A DNA stretch of 64,000 nt from Parapristionchus giblindavisi (taxonomy: Eukaryota; Nematoda; Chromadorea; Rhabditida; Diplogasteridae). Each line of letters starts with the position of its first letter. The stretch's first letter is position 1. Location of the stretch: contig CALSFV010000204.1 of NCBI GenBank assembly GCA_943737045.1, positions 1 to 64,000 on the forward strand. Direction: 5' to 3'. The position numbers were made by a program, and so were the translations under genes. Of the stretch, positions 40,980 through 53,499 are shown piece by piece. A model generated the notes under the pieces. It was given only the letters and a program-made list of their open reading frames with translations. It was not told the origin of the DNA and made no database searches.

Positions 40980-43555
40980 GTTAAAACGTATTCTCCCTTA
41001 CAGCGGAGGGGCCGTGGCGGGGGCATGGCACAATGTTTCAAAATCATCCTGGGTGACTCATATTTGATGGTTGGAGTCCCTAGGGGCGGCATACACTTCA
41101 GACAAAAACTTGACCCAAATTATCGATTTTTGATCTACCAAAAGTCGAAAAATCAAAATGTGATTTCAATGTCATGTTATATACCATTTGATAGAGGGTC
41201 AAAAGTTACTTAAGAATGCTAAGTTTCATAAATTTTCATTTTCTCCTGTTCGAAAAATATCCGATTTTCCGATTTTGGACTAGGTTTTTTTGTTTTGATC
41301 TCATGACTTACTATGTTACCATGATTTCCCATTCTAGAGCCTTTGATATATTATGCAAAAATGGATGGGCTATCCGAATATCACACTTATTTGGATCTGC
41401 TACAATCCAGGCATAGTGATATCACGTGAAATAGTGGCATCATTTGACGCTCAAACTCCGACGCAGGTTCGAATCCCGGCCCGGGCTAAAATTTTTGCAA
41501 TTTTTTTTCGACTCAAATTTGACTTTAGATTATACTAGCATATGTGTTACCGTGTCTACACTAATTTATTGTACGAAATATCCACAGACATTATCAGAAA
41601 TACTAAAAGATCTTATAACTGATTCAATATCGGAAAAAGTCATGGGACGAGCGAAAATAACGGGTTTTCGACAATGATTCTACTCTAGAATGTATTTTTT
41701 TGTTATTTTCTGTTAAACGATGATAAATATACAATGAAACTCTTAACATATCGGTTTTCTCGTTTGAAAAATTTTACACAAAGATCAAAGATCAAAGTAC
41801 AAAGATCATAGACCCAAGTTCAGCAATAGAGTTAGAAATTAACATATCATATACAGGAGCTTTGAAAGTAAGAGAGTTCATCAAAAGAGGTGCAGGGACG
41901 AGAACTGCGAGGGAGTACGAACTGCGCACGCGATGTAAGTAGACCACAGCTGAGTGTTTGCTGTGGGTCTGAAAGGAATGAGAACTAAACCAAAATAAGG
42001 AAAATAAATATATGATACGTAGCAAAGCTGCTTGCGGAGGAACCATAATTTTAGAAGACCTGCTCTTTGAACTGTAGGATCTCGAAATCAGTCCTTCCAA
42101 AAAATGTTTTTTCATGCCCTCAGGGCGAATGGAGAGCTATGACTACCACAATCTGTGGATAAACATCTCTCACCACTAATATCATTTTGACACTTATTGT
42201 TAGAACGGGTCCTTAGCATATCTATAAGCTGAGTTTTCAGTTTTGAGGTTCAAATTTGCAACACATCTACAGCTTGAAATCGGTGTCTTCCCTGCGCGTC
42301 TTTTGATGACCTCTCCAATTTTCAAATCTCCTATTATAGAATTACAAAAGTTTTTCATACACCAATAAAATGCGGAACCTAGTACTTCTCGTACTAAGTA
42401 AATCTAAGTAAGTAAGTCGTACTTAGTACTTCGGAACTTCGCCACCTTTAAAAAAATGAAAAAAAAGCACCACGCGAAACGCACTCTAAAATTTTCGCAA
42501 TTTTTTCCTCACTTTTTTAAAGCAGATAATTTTATTTTTGCTGAAATCCCAATGAAATAAACTTAAAACGCCATAAAATTCGATAAAACAAACGAAAATG
42601 CAATGTCGAGCGGAGTCGGAGTATTACGAGTAAGGAGCGGAATTTGCATTATTCGGACTGTTTTAATACTGTAATATATATGTTAAAAATGTTCGCAAAA
42701 GTTTTCACTCTATTGGTGAACTTTGGTCTCTGATCTTTGTACTTTGATCTTTGATCTGTGTCTACAATTTTTCAAACAATTTACGAAACACGATATGTTA
42801 AGAGTTTCATTGTATATTTATCATATTTTAACAGAAAATAACAAAAAAATACATTCTAGATTATTATCATTGTCGAAAACCCGTTATTTTCGCTCGTCCC
42901 ATGACTTTTTCCGATATTGAATCAGTTATAAGATTTTTTAGTTTTTCTGATAATGTCTGTGGATATTTCGTACAATAAATTAGTGTAGACACGGTAACAC
43001 ACATGCGAGTATAATCTAAAGTCAAATTTGAGTCGAAACAAAATTTGCAAAAATTTTAGCCCGGGCCGGGATTCGAACCTGTGTCGAAGTTTGGGCGTCA
43101 AATGATGCCACTATTTCACGTGATATCACTATGCCTGGATAGTAGCAGATCCGAATAAGTGTGATATTCGGATAGCCCATCCATTTTTGCATAATATATC
43201 AAAGGCTCTAGAATGGGAAATCATGGTAACATAGTAAGTCATGAGATCAAAACAAAAAAACCTAGTCCAAAATCGGAAAATAGGATATTTTTCGAACAGG
43301 AGAAAATGAAAATTTATGAAACTTAGCTTTCTTATGTAACTTTTGATCCTCTATCAAATGGTATATAACATGACATGGAAATCACATTTTGATTTTTCGA
43401 CTTTTGGTAGATCAAAAAATCGATAATTTGGGTCAAGTTTTTGTCTGAAGTGTATGCCGCCCATAGGGACTCCAGCCATCAAATATGAGTCACCTAGGAT
43501 GATTTTGAAACATTGTGCCATGCCCCCTCCGCTCTTATGGAGAACGTGTTTTAAC
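40980..43555. repeat. 2.6-kb inverted repeat within the composite element
   Basis: GTTAAAACGTATTCTCC at 40980 matches GGAGAACGTGTTTTAAC at 43539-43555; arms of about 800 bp, with a unique centre around 41800-42720. Both arm interiors carry (GATCAAA)n and a tRNA-like segment. Confidence 0.85.
41405..41490 (+). repeat. tRNA-like segment in inverted-repeat arm
   Basis: Has GCATAGTGATATCACGTGAAATAGTGGC (A-box-like; read in two parts) and GGTTCGAATCCCGG (a good B box). Its mirror is at about 43055-43140 in the other arm. Stems do not close into a cloverleaf. Likely a tRNA-derived pol III promoter relic. Confidence 0.5.
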
Positions 43556-43892
43556 TTCTGAATACTTTCATGAGTGTACTGTAGAGCACTCAAAAAGCTG
43601 TTGTTCGCAGAATGCGCAAGCAGGTTTTCGTTGGCGCGTTAGATGTCTGCTGACGTGTTTTGTGCACAGTTAATTCGAAATCTATTTTCGTTATATTTCC
43701 TGATATATATTTGTGTTTTACCTTATTGTGTGATGTCAACATTAAGTAACACTTGATCGTTTACGTTTTATTGATTGCAGTGGCCGTATGCTTTGTCGCG
43801 TTTTCCATGGAATTCATGTTTTTAAGCTCAATTTTAACGTAAAATAGTTTCTGGTTGACTGTGCATACGGCCAGTAAAATGTTTTTTTTTCT

Positions 43893-44040
43893 GTGGCCGT
43901 ATGCATGAACAACGGGAAACCTTTTTCCTGGAAAATGTGATGTCATTAGCGTAGGCGGAGGCGTTTTTCAAAAATCCTCCGCCTACGCTAAACGTCACAT
44001 TTTCCCGGAAAAAGGTTTTCCGCTGTTCATACATACGGCC
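43893..44040. repeat. Foldback MITE, GGCCGTATG ends
   Basis: GGCCGTATGCATGAACAACG pairs with CGCTGTTCATACATACGGCC; inner arms GCGTAGGCGGAGG / CCTCCGCCTACGC make a near-perfect hairpin. Confidence 0.8.
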
Positions 44041-44497
44041 AAAAATGACTTTGATACCGATTTTGACACCTGACCCACTAGATTTAGCCAAAATTCGTTC
44101 AAGATGATATTTGTGCGTCCCTCCTACTTGATTTTAATTTCCAGGGATAATAGTTTCACACCTAACTTTGTTATTTACAGGATCCCTTGGCGCCCGCCCA
44201 AGTCACCGTTCGCCAAGTCGCCACACTGCACACAGTTCAGGTACTTTAGTTTGCGAATTATCGATTGATTTTATAATTTGTTGAATTAACGTATGAGCCA
44301 TCTAACAATAGTCGTAATTTATCGATCCTCAATTGACTTTGAATCCGTGTTTCGTTGCGTACAAATACTTTATCGTTAGTCAAGCACTGATTTTATTAGC
44401 ATTGCTGCGCTGCCAATCACTAACAAGCTATTCCTATTCCATAGTTGATCTAAATGACGTCATGTAAATAAATAAATCAATTAATGAATATGTTCAG

Positions 44498-45514
44498 GTG
44501 TGGACGCTGCCGATCTGCACTCGATGGTGGAGTACTCCAACTGCAGCTACTCTGTTCTGTTCGTGGACACAGATGCGGAGAGTGTGGGTGTTTATTTGTT
44601 TCCTTCCTTACATTTTATTCAGCACACTCCGATTTTTGACAACTCACTGGCGTAGGCCGTATAAACCCCATTTACTCGGCAAGATTTGGCCTCTAGACGC
44701 TGCGAGTCCAAATAACGTAGTACATCAGGCAATCCTACTATGGTCTATGCCATAATTATTGATTAATCCTATTTTGTGTTTCAATTTCATAGCATTTGAA
44801 CTTTTTATGAGTATGTCAGATACTCGATGAGTGTGCAAGCAGAGTGAGGTACGGTAGCGTAGTGTAGAGCATAGGTCGAATAGCTATCATACAAGTCTTT
44901 GTACTTTTTTCTGCACCTTCTTTGGGCCCCTCTTCAGACATGGTCCATGGTTATCCCACGGCCAAAAAATGCGGGTGGGTAACGTAAATTTTTGGCAAAA
45001 AAATGCTGGTGGGTACACAAAAAATAGGGGAAATTAAAACTTTAAAAAAACTCCGTTATTATTTCAGTTGACAGTTAGACTATTTATCGTACAGTAAGAA
45101 CGAGAACTGATTTTAATAATATACGATTTCGTTCAATACTGCACTATATTACATGCATAGTATCTCAATCTGATCGGGTACCGTCAGAGAAAAACATGAA
45201 ACTCAAGAAATTTAGTGATCATTGCGTTTAAGAGGATTTCCAGCGCGTTATCCCATGGTACCTACAGTGGGATAACGCTCTTACGGTAGTCTTTTGGATG
45301 CTGTGGTCGTGCAATATTGGAGTGTTTTTCTCCCGATTTGAAAGTTTCGGTTGTACTTTTTTGGTTATCGTAACTGACTTTAATTTGCAGGCTGGTGATA
45401 CGCTGGAGAAGGAATTGATTCGTGAGTACGGTACCAGACGAGAGAATGTAACCAATTGGGAAGAGGCAATTGGTGGAGTTACGAAGCAACTGCTCTCTTG
45501 TTGCATCCCGCGAG
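44498..45514 (+). pseudogene. Possible short-chain dehydrogenase gene fragment (two exons)
   Basis: Exon 44498-44583 reads VDAADLHSMVEYSN then SYSVLFVDTDAES, and joins in phase to exon 45391-45514 (AGDTLEKELIREYGTRREN, then VTNWEEAIGGVTKQLL). The order VLFVDTD, a helix ending LIREYG, then VTNWEE matches beta-2, helix C and the beta-3 DVTN segment of a Rossmann-fold SDR. The glycine-rich TGxxxGIG motif that should come just before is not found; an upstream candidate exon ends at 44239. The catalytic Ser-Tyr-Lys part is absent. I therefore call it a fragment carried by the composite element; it could be a real gene I cannot complete. Confidence 0.35.
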
Positions 45515-45551
45515 GTATGAGATATTGGTATAGGTATAGGGTATTCAGTAG

Positions 45552-46768
45552 CGCCGGAAAGTCAGTGCCAACTTTTTGTTTTTGTTATATTTAGTGAACC
45601 AAGCGTGCTATGGGGCCGCTCTCGCGAGTTCTTATGGGAAATTTATCGAGGAATCCGGCCCTGATATTGTGGACTCATGAAAATTTCTCGTTATTGCGTA
45701 ATGATGATGCAATCGAAGTTCACTTTTTTGAAAAATCATAACTCCGAGGAAAATTTTTTCCAGCCTACCGTTCTTCTATAAGTTTGAGATCAACGCCTCG
45801 GCTACTCAGAAAAAATTTTTTAGGTTGCTGCGATTTTTTTCAACCGCAGCGGCCTTGATGCAAAATGGCGGCAACAAACTCATATCTCAGCTCCAAGACA
45901 TGCTAGACTCTCGTACTTTGGATCAAAATGATCCTTATGATGTCCCAAATACCACGTGAAAGTTTGGTATTGATCGGACCGCAATTGCCTTCAGTACACC
46001 AAAAAGTAACTTTTTCAGATGACCTCACTTTGAGGGCCTACAATTATGAGAGTGATTTTTCTAAAAATATGGTACTTGTGCTAAAATGTGCCAAATCCAT
46101 CCCAGAAGTCATCCTCACACTTTGGTGAAAGCAGCTTGCTTCCCATCTTCACGGCAAACGTCAAGCGGGCATGCACTCGTTTCGGAGGCGCACGTCCAGG
46201 GGAGGGGAGAGAGGGGAGGGGCGCGCGCACGCATAGTGAGTACGTGCGGGAAAGACTGATGTGGCACCGAGGGGTTGCAAGATGGGTTCTCCCAAACTTG
46301 TAGACGTATTCTATGATGGATTTGGCACATTTTAGCACAAGAACCGAAATTTTAGAAAAATCACTGTCATAATTGAATGCCCTCAAAGTGAGGTCATCTG
46401 AAAAAGTGACTTTATGGAGTACTTTTTGATGTCCAAGTGATTTTTTTCTAAAATTGTGGTTCTTGTTCTAAAATGTATTTTTTAAATTTAATTTTTAGGT
46501 TTTTTTAAATTTAATTTTTAGGTCTCAAACTTATAGAAGAACGGTAGGCTGGAAAAAATTTTCCTCGGAGTTATGATTTTTCAAAAAAAAGGACTTCGAT
46601 TGCGTCATCATTACGCAATAACGAGATATTTTCATGAGTCCACAATATCAGGGTCGGATTCCTCGATAAATTTCCCATAAGAACTCGCGAGAGCGGCCCC
46701 ATAGCACGCTTGGTTCACTAAATATAACAAAAGCAAAAAGTTGGCACTGACTTTCCGGCGCTACTGTA
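45552..46768. mobile_element. 1.2-kb inverted-repeat element, CAGTAGCGCCGG ends
   Basis: CAGTAGCGCCGGAAAGTCAG at the left and its inverse (with CTACTG) at the right; arms of about 250-330 bp with shared CATAGCACGCTTGG. The terminus looks hAT-like, but the 8 bp on each side do not match, so the TSD is lost or the edges are wrong. It lies directly downstream of the SDR-like exon. Confidence 0.75.
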
Positions 46769-47172
46769 GGTAGGCAAGGTATAGGGAGTGGAGAGGAGAA
46801 TTGAGTACGGTATACTGGGATGGGATTACGGTGTAATTACGGTTACAGTACTGTTGGTGTAATATTGGAGAGAATTGGTAGTGTAGCAAGGGTATAAAGC
46901 GAGAGCTCAAAATTCATGGAATTTCAGTGATTTAGTTGTTGCCATTTATATTAATACAAAATCCAAAATAATACAAATACAAAATATTCCTATTTGTATG
47001 AAAAAAATACAAAATACAAAATATTCCTTTTTTTTATCAGATAAAAGTCTCCTCATTTTGCATACTCTTTTTTCATTTCGTTACTTTTGAACCCCACATT
47101 AGATTGCAGTACCGTGATCAGCTATTGGCTTACTCTTTTTACAATATCCCTTATTACAGTACCTCTTTACAG

Positions 47173-47606
47173 TACCCTGTTCCCGAGGCGAGTACGAGCG
47201 GCTGCAACGACAACTGGAGGACGAATCGTTTGGCAAGCCTCACCGACCATTCCACACCCTCAAGAAGGATGAACGACAGAAGATGGAGAAGAAGCGAGTG
47301 CAAGGTACGGTGGTCACTTTGCGATTGGGAAGATTACGGTAGTCAGTTTGTGATTGGACAGATTACAGTAGTGAATTTGCTTTTGGCATTGTTGCAGTAA
47401 TGTAGGTTTGCGAGTAGTAATAGCCTATAGTCATACTGTATTCATATAATGGGTTGATTATTTATTGATCTATTAACATTTATTGATTTTCTTTGCAGAT
47501 TACTGTAGGCGATGTACGGTAAGCAGCACATAACGAGGAATGAGATGATTTGTCATCGGGAGAACGCCTTTTACGTTGATACAGTTAAGAATTTCCGTAA
47601 TCGAAG
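47173..47606 (+). pseudogene. DNA polymerase epsilon catalytic subunit fragment, frameshifted
   Basis: Exon 47173-47304 encodes PCSRGEYERLQRQLEDESF, then HTLKKDERQKMEKKRVQ; exon 47499-47606 encodes DYCRR, then MYGKQHITRNEM and ICHRENAFYVDTVKNFRNRR. This follows the B-family polymerase epsilon thumb-proximal region of POLE, where the conserved run is RxEY, then EKRRLADYCR, KKIHIT, ICQRENSFYVDTV and RDRR. Between DYCRR and MYGK one base is missing (near 47511, AGGCGATG), so the frame breaks; about four residues are also missing after HIT. The next POLE segment (YEFKGL) is not found downstream, and the polymerase active-site motifs are absent. A non-functional captured or duplicated piece inside the composite element. 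Confidence 0.68.
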
Positions 47607-49223
47607 GTACGGTAGTTTGTTGATTTGTTTTTGATGTTATTGATTTTTTTCAACTCTGAGAAAGGGTACGGTACTCTTTATTGATTGGTTTATGTGAAAA
47701 ATGAGTTGGTACTTCAATCTATAATTTATGTCGGAGTTCTATTCACTAGACACGGGTTCGGTCCTCGTCTCCTGCCTGTCTCAATTTAGAGAGTAGAGCC
47801 ATAGATTAAGGGAAAGCCGAGAGGCATATTGATGAAAATAAGAGAACTTTTGAAATGTACAGTACTCTCCGGCTTATCGATTGACTTGTGACATTTAATC
47901 GTTGATTTATTGATTTAAGTTTGTTCCAGTGCTCGCTCGCCTGGCGCATTCGTCTACAGAGATGCCTCACAATCAGATGGAGGGCGACGTGAGGGTAAGT
48001 ATCGATGTATTCATTTATTCAAGACCATATCTAGCCAAGGTTCTAAGTGTACCGAAACGAGGTGTTGGTGGCGATCGATTCGGCAACGGATCGTTGGGGT
48101 TTGTGTGAACGGTATTGGGCTACCGTAACCGTCAGGAATCGAGAACTGATTTTTTTCTATCGACCTGGGGTTCACGGTTGAGAATTGGCCGAAGTGGAAA
48201 AATTCACGATTGTCCGAGACCAAATACAATTTGCCTCTGTACCAATAGTGAGCCAGCTTTTCTTTTTCTGGATACCATAACACGAACAATCGTATTATAG
48301 CTATCGTAACCTATAGTATTGTGGCGAAATTCACTGCAAATGCTAGTGCGTGCATTTTAAAGGCCTGAGGGGGGGGGGGGAGGGGGTAGACCGACCTTAA
48401 TACCGTACTCCGCTTACAGTAACAGTAGTCACAGTGATACTAAATGCAGTGGTGTATCATGAACTGACTTTATTTTCGGAATTAGTTTTATATTCACGCT
48501 CAGCTGGTTGAACATATTTTATTTATATATTTCACAATCCCATAAAATGCACGCACCGTAAGTGAACTTCGCCACAATGCTATATAGGGTACGGTAGCTA
48601 GCTTACAGTAGTTCGGGTTACGGTATACAGATAAATAAAACTAACCGTGAACTTTTCGACCTCGGCCAATTCCTATCCTGGTTTATGATCCGTTGCCGAA
48701 TCGATCGCCCCAGGCAAATGTATTAGTTAAAGTTTGATTTATCGATCTAATTATATCGTATGATTACAGCGTCTTCTTCATTCAATGGTTGCGAGCACTC
48801 GGCTATGGACATCACTGCAAGACCATTCATAGGCTCTTTCTCAACAATGAAAGTTATTGATTTTTGCCAGATTTTTTCGCTCTTTGTTGTGACTAAAACC
48901 AGTTTCTGGATGATAAATTACCGTTGAATTGTTGTATTGATGATTTCTATGATAAATCCTTATCTTATACTATGATGATTACGGTTAAACTGACATATTA
49001 TACAACGAAATAAATGTTATAGACTGAAAGAAACAAAAGTATGGGAAGGATCAAGCCTGGGAGGGGGGGAGGGGATATTTACAGCCGTTTGACTGTTAAA
49101 TACAACACCCCGCGCGTGCTCTTAAGAACACCCATTTTGTCTGTTTCTGTGAACACACGGGGGAATGGTGGACGAGCTGGGACTGCCGAATGTGTGCTCT
49201 TAGATACAGCTTTTTCTCTGTGT
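47607..49223. other. Composite element right part, no gene recognised
   Basis: An exon-like stretch at 47932-47995 (acceptor TTCCAG, donor GTAAGT) is present, but its frames match nothing I know. A G tract lies at about 48369-48380. The remainder has TACGGTA words and short repeats. Confidence 0.4.
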
Positions 49224-49224
49224 G

Positions 49225-50310
49225 CAGATTTCTTATAGAAAAATCGAAATATCCGCGAAAGAAAAGATCACTATATTAATTATTATGCCGGAAATATATT
49301 AATTTCATAAAGCTGAGAAAGACGATCATACTAATTCTGATGATTACCTGTTAAATAACTTGAATTAATCACTTGACACGGGAAATACCAGTTACAGTAC
49401 CTTAGAAAATAAGAATAATAACAATAAATGCTAACAAATTTATGCATTACAAGGATAACTTAGATAGTTTGATTTGATTTTGATTTAAGACACATTTATC
49501 AAGAGTAGGACTCTGATGTGCATGGGGGAAAAAGCTCTTCTTACTTCCGACAGACACAGAACACTGACGTTGATCTTCATATGCACGTCTTCCGATTTAA
49601 CAAATCTTGAGTCTGAGAAGATCGACAAGCAGTTTGGGGTTGACCGAAGAAGTTGGCTTCCCATGATATAGATAGATATAGTGGATATACACTTAGATAT
49701 AGTGGTAATTAACTAGGGTTATTTAGTCGACTAAGTTACTAAGTTACTAAGTAATGGTTGAAACAGTGAGGAATAAAGGACCGAAAGACACAATACAAAC
49801 TATTCTATTTATCTTAAGTGTGCCAGATTAACGACACTATAGTAGTTGGTATATAGCTAAAAAATAGTCACGAGCGTGACGCGTACGCAACGCAATTGAC
49901 AAATCGCCAGAACATAAAGACCTACCCCCCCCCCTTTTATTTTTTTTATTACTAATCTGGTTAAGTTATTCTTCAAACTAACCTACTAAATTATTCAGTT
50001 ATCACTCTAAAGCTTCCGTAATAGCAAAAAAAAACGTTAGGTTGAAGAAGAACCAACAGTTGGCAAAAATATGCAAATTGATCTCATACAAACAGTGAAG
50101 CGAACGCGAAGAAAATGTTTGTTTCTGTCATGTCTCTCTCAGAAAAATAAGATTTTTATATTGAATTCTTTGAAGATTTCCCGTTGCACAATTTATGAAT
50201 TGCACCTATCTACCGTACACCGTATGAACTATATTGATTATTGATTAATGTAACTGAGTTATTACTAAGCTGGTTAAGTTATTCTTCAACCTAACCTGCC
50301 AAATTATTCA
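49225..50310. repeat. Left arm of a large broken palindrome
   Basis: Bases 49338-49480 recur inverted at about 56860-56998, and 49740-50300 recur inverted at about 53590-54060 (for example TTAGTAACTTAGT-type and TTCATACGGTGTA words). The arms are separated by many nested elements. A C tract lies at 49926-49934. No gene seen. Confidence 0.7.
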
Positions 50311-50515
50311 CAAGGGAATGGTCTCAATTCGGCCTGTCCTTATGAGATGTCAGTAGTGTGACTAAAATTAGTTATATATGCTGATCGCAAAACCGTTTTT
50401 AGACAGTGCCTAATCGACATGAGCTTCGAGAAAATCGATATTGAAATTTGGCTTTCTGGGCTGATTCGAAAGTTTATGCGGTCTCCTACACTAAAATACC
50501 GATGGGTGCGTTAAC

Positions 50516-51119
50516 CAGGGCTGGGACAGAAAATTATTTTTTTCTGAAATCAGAAAACAGAAATTTCTGTTTTCAAAAAGCAGAAAAAACAGAAAATTTA
50601 GAAAAAAAACAGAAAATGTCGTAAAATCATTGAATTACCTTATTTTCTTAATGTTTTTATTAGTTTTGTTTGTAAAACCAATTTCGCATGCATTTTTATT
50701 TAGGCGCCAGCGAAAAACACCAAATTGTAACACTATAGAATCGAAACGATACCGATTTCATTTGACTAAATCCAACATCGAGAAACTATCTTGAAATTTT
50801 CGGTCGTATATACACTAACAGATTAATTGTAAGATTAAATTTGACCAAGTAGGGATAGTTTGACAACGATTTTCCATTATTCTGACAAATGCTTGCCTGT
50901 ATGTGACAAATAGCTGGTTTTTCGACCACAATTTGCCAGAATGTGGGCAAATCGTGCGCACAAGTAATGAAAGATAGGAAATCTGATTCAATAATTGGGC
51001 CAATTTACTATCTCTTTTAGAAATATATTTTCTGTTTCTGGTCAGAAATTTTTCTGCCCTCCAAAATGACCAGAAAACAGAAAAAACAGAAAAATCAGAA
51101 ACAGAAATTCCCAGCCCTG
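50516..51119. mobile_element. hAT-like element, 604 bp, CAGGGCTGGGA ends, TSD GCGTTAAC
   Basis: Perfect 8-bp TSD GCGTTAAC at 50508-50515 and 51120-51127. The ends CAGGGCTGGGACAGAAA and TTCCCAGCCCTG are textbook hAT termini. Subterminal regions are rich in CAGAAAA repeats. No transposase. Confidence 0.93.
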
Positions 51120-51244
51120 GCGTTAACTCATCTATCATCTATCGAGACATCGACCTGTTTTCCTATTTTCTTTTCTGGTTTTCATAATAACAGCAAAATA
51201 TTTCAATCTTTCGACAAGAAAAAAATCAGCAAAAGAAAATTGCT

Positions 51245-51315
51245 TCAAAGGGGATCGAACCCGTGGCAATCAAAAGTGAACGCGGACACCTTATCCACTA
51301 CACTACGGAAGTCAA
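51245..51315 (-). repeat. tRNA-like segment inside Harbinger-like element
   Basis: Minus strand: CCGTAGTGTAGTGGATAAGG (A box) and CACGGGTTCGATCCCC (B box) at tRNA spacing. The acceptor stem does not close. Resembles a tRNA relic; present in one arm only. Confidence 0.5.
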
Positions 51316-51574
51316 TGTCTTGATGGCTGATAGATAAGCTAATGAACCCATCGGGATAGTTTAGTGTAGGAGACCATGCGAACTTTCGAATCGACCAGCC
51401 AGCCAAGAAAGGCAAATTTCAAGATCGATTTTCTCGAAGCTCAGCTCGATTAGGCACTGCCTAAAAACGGATTTGCGATCGGCATATATAACTAATTTTA
51501 GTCACACTATTGACATTTCATATGGTCAGGCCGAATTGAGACCATTCCCTTGTCAGCTATCACTCTAATGCATC

Positions 51575-51677
51575 GTTACATTTACCTTACGTGCCTACGC
51601 CGTAACCCCCTCCGCCGCGTCTCAGTCGTTACCGCGGAGATTACGGCGTAGGCACGTAAGGCAAATGTAACGATGAG
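51575..51677. repeat. MITE copy, GTTACATTTACCTTACGTGC ends
   Basis: The inverted partner GCACGTAAGGCAAATGTAAC closes a 103-bp hairpin with CCTACGCCGTAACC inner arms. Same family as 53500-53587 and 16466-16550. Confidence 0.8.
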
Positions 51678-51744
51678 TAAAGCTTTCGTAATTGCAAAAA
51701 AACGTTAGGTTGAAGAAGAAGCAATAGATCCAAGACGATTTTCA

Positions 51745-51945
51745 CGGCCATACATTTTCGGTACCCTCGCCGTCTATATTTATATTGTGGGTCAATTCTC
51801 GAAATAGGGTGGGTTGATACATACAATTCGTTATTTTCGCTTAAAAAACCGTCATTTTTATCTTCCTTTTTTTATCGAGTGGCCTAAAATGGCCCTTATA
51901 TAGTGGGTCAATCCTCGCACTGCGAGGGTATGGCAATGTAAGTTC
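51745..51945. repeat. GACCCACTATATAA-family repeat, inverted orientation
   Basis: Contains CATACATTTTCGGTACCCTC, TTGTGGGTCAATTCTCG and TATATAGTGGGTCAATCCTC; the reverse of 18355-18550. Confidence 0.75.
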
Positions 51946-51951
51946 ACGGCT

Positions 51952-52866
51952 CACAGTAGAGCTATGGAAAATTGTACAACAGATGAAATATGTATTTCCT
52001 CGAGTACTTTCAGATAAAAATGTGAAAATGCAACTTTTCAATTTTGCGTTCCCTAAGGAATTAGTCGCGTTCCACAGTTCCGGGAAGGATTTTTTCAAAG
52101 GCTAAATGGATAGAGCTTGTCGACAGCTTTCGATTAAGCTCTTCGATGGCGTATTTCGTTGGCATTTGGCTGAGTGACGTCCAAAAAATGCATTTGAATG
52201 CTCGTAGATCATATATGAGAGTGTTTCAGTCTGGCCCAGTGGACGAGTATAAAATCTAATCTAATGGGATATTCAGGAACTCGCTTGGGATTTCATCGAG
52301 AAATATCGATCACTTGGTCAGATAACGAGAGTCTGGACTGGAACATTGTCTCATATTTACAGTATCCGTCGGTTAATCTGTACCACGAACCATCGGAAGG
52401 GACTCCTTTCGATGGTTTTGCTGCAGCGAGAGCAGAGGCAGGCCGTATCCATGAACGTTGGCAAACCGCTGCAAACGTGATGGCACAAGCGTAGGGGTAG
52501 GATCTGTGGCAAACGCCTCCGCCTACGGTTCTGACGTCACGTTTGCCGGCAAACGGTTTGCCAACATTCATGGATACCTATACCAAACGAACTTGGGTGA
52601 GCGATTCGACGTCAGATTGATCAGCTGCACCATTCTCCAGCATAATAATAATACTTTATCCTGTCAGCATATTATATGCCGAGGGGGGAATCTTAAAAAA
52701 AAAACAGGGGGAATCTTCTTATTCACAAGATGTATCCTTTCGTATCTGAGAGAATTCATTTCCATTATATATTACAGTTGCATTTTCACATTTTATCTGA
52801 AAGTATTCGAGAAATACACATTTCATCTGTTGAACATTTTTCCATAGCTCTACTGTGGGCCGTGAA
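51952..52866. mobile_element. 0.9-kb foldback with inner MITE
   Basis: CACGGCTCACAGTAGAGCTA at the left pairs with TAGCTCTACTGTGGGCCGTG at the right; arms of at least 90 bp with GAAATATGTATTTCCTCGAG-type sequence. The centre contains the GCCTCCGCCTACGG foldback (about 52440-52590). No TSD resolved. Confidence 0.75.
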
Positions 52867-53499
52867 AATCGCATCGGAAGGAGCCTCAACGACGAACTTT
52901 GACGTGAGCTCCTGAAGAGATGTTTGATCTATCATCCTTGCTACTATGGATTAGGGATGTCCTACTGAATTTTTTGTATCACGATATTGTGCGTATAAAA
53001 TGTACTTGCATAAGAAAATGACAAATGGTGCTAACGAACGGAAGTCACAATCGAAAGGCGAGCGAGATGTAGCCTTCTACATCTCGCCCCGCCTCTCGAT
53101 TGTCTCTCCGCTGCCTCTCTCTAACCCGACTCACCTTCGCCGCGCGCTATATTATATATAAAAGAGATCGGCTTAGTTTCTGAACCATGGAAAATAAGAA
53201 AGTCTCTTGTGGGAGTGATTGGCTACTCTCGTACCAAATAAACAAGTGTATTTTATACGGTCAATATCTACTTTGAAGTATGTGAAAAACGCTAAAAAAT
53301 CGGCACTTTGTGAACTTTTGCGACAATTTGTCAAAAATATTCCACTTTTTTTTCGTTTTGACGGTATGAAGAGGGAAAAATGTGTGGAAAGCAGTAAAGC
53401 AAATGTTCGTACTTGAAAAATTTCTGAGAGAGACATTGTATGAGATCAGTTTGCATATTTCTTGCCAACTCTTGCTTCTTCTTCAACCTTATACATTGT

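Larger units (their letters stand above)
40896..49224. mobile_element. 8.3-kb composite element with CACACAGAG termini carrying host gene pieces
   Basis: Ends CACACAGAGAAAAAGCTGTA at the left and its complement at the right. Copy B at 63838-63852 is uninterrupted here (GGCACAGATTTC), and homology resumes on both sides (40656-40895 with 63627-63840; 49225-49380 with 63848-64000). The direct repeat at the junction is TGCA or CA; the CACA repeat prevents an exact call. Contents: a 2.6-kb inverted repeat (40980-43555) with tRNA-like segments, a foldback (43893-44040), exons resembling a short-chain dehydrogenase, a 1.2-kb inverted repeat (45552-46768), and exons of DNA polymerase epsilon. No transposase gene is recognised. 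Confidence 0.75.
50311..51552. mobile_element. Harbinger-like element, TSD TCA, with nested hAT insert
   Basis: Ends CAAGGGAATGGTCTCAATTC and complement, flanked by TCA (50308-50310, 51553-51555). The paralogous uninterrupted sequence AAATTATTCAGTTATCACTC at 49990-50009 is the empty site. The interior contains the hAT MITE 50516-51119 and a tRNA-like segment (51245-51315). Confidence 0.9.

Noticed and set aside
52264..52847. Plus-strand open frames around 52264-52847
   Set aside because: They run across a foldback element and its nested MITE; no splice structure or motif supports them.
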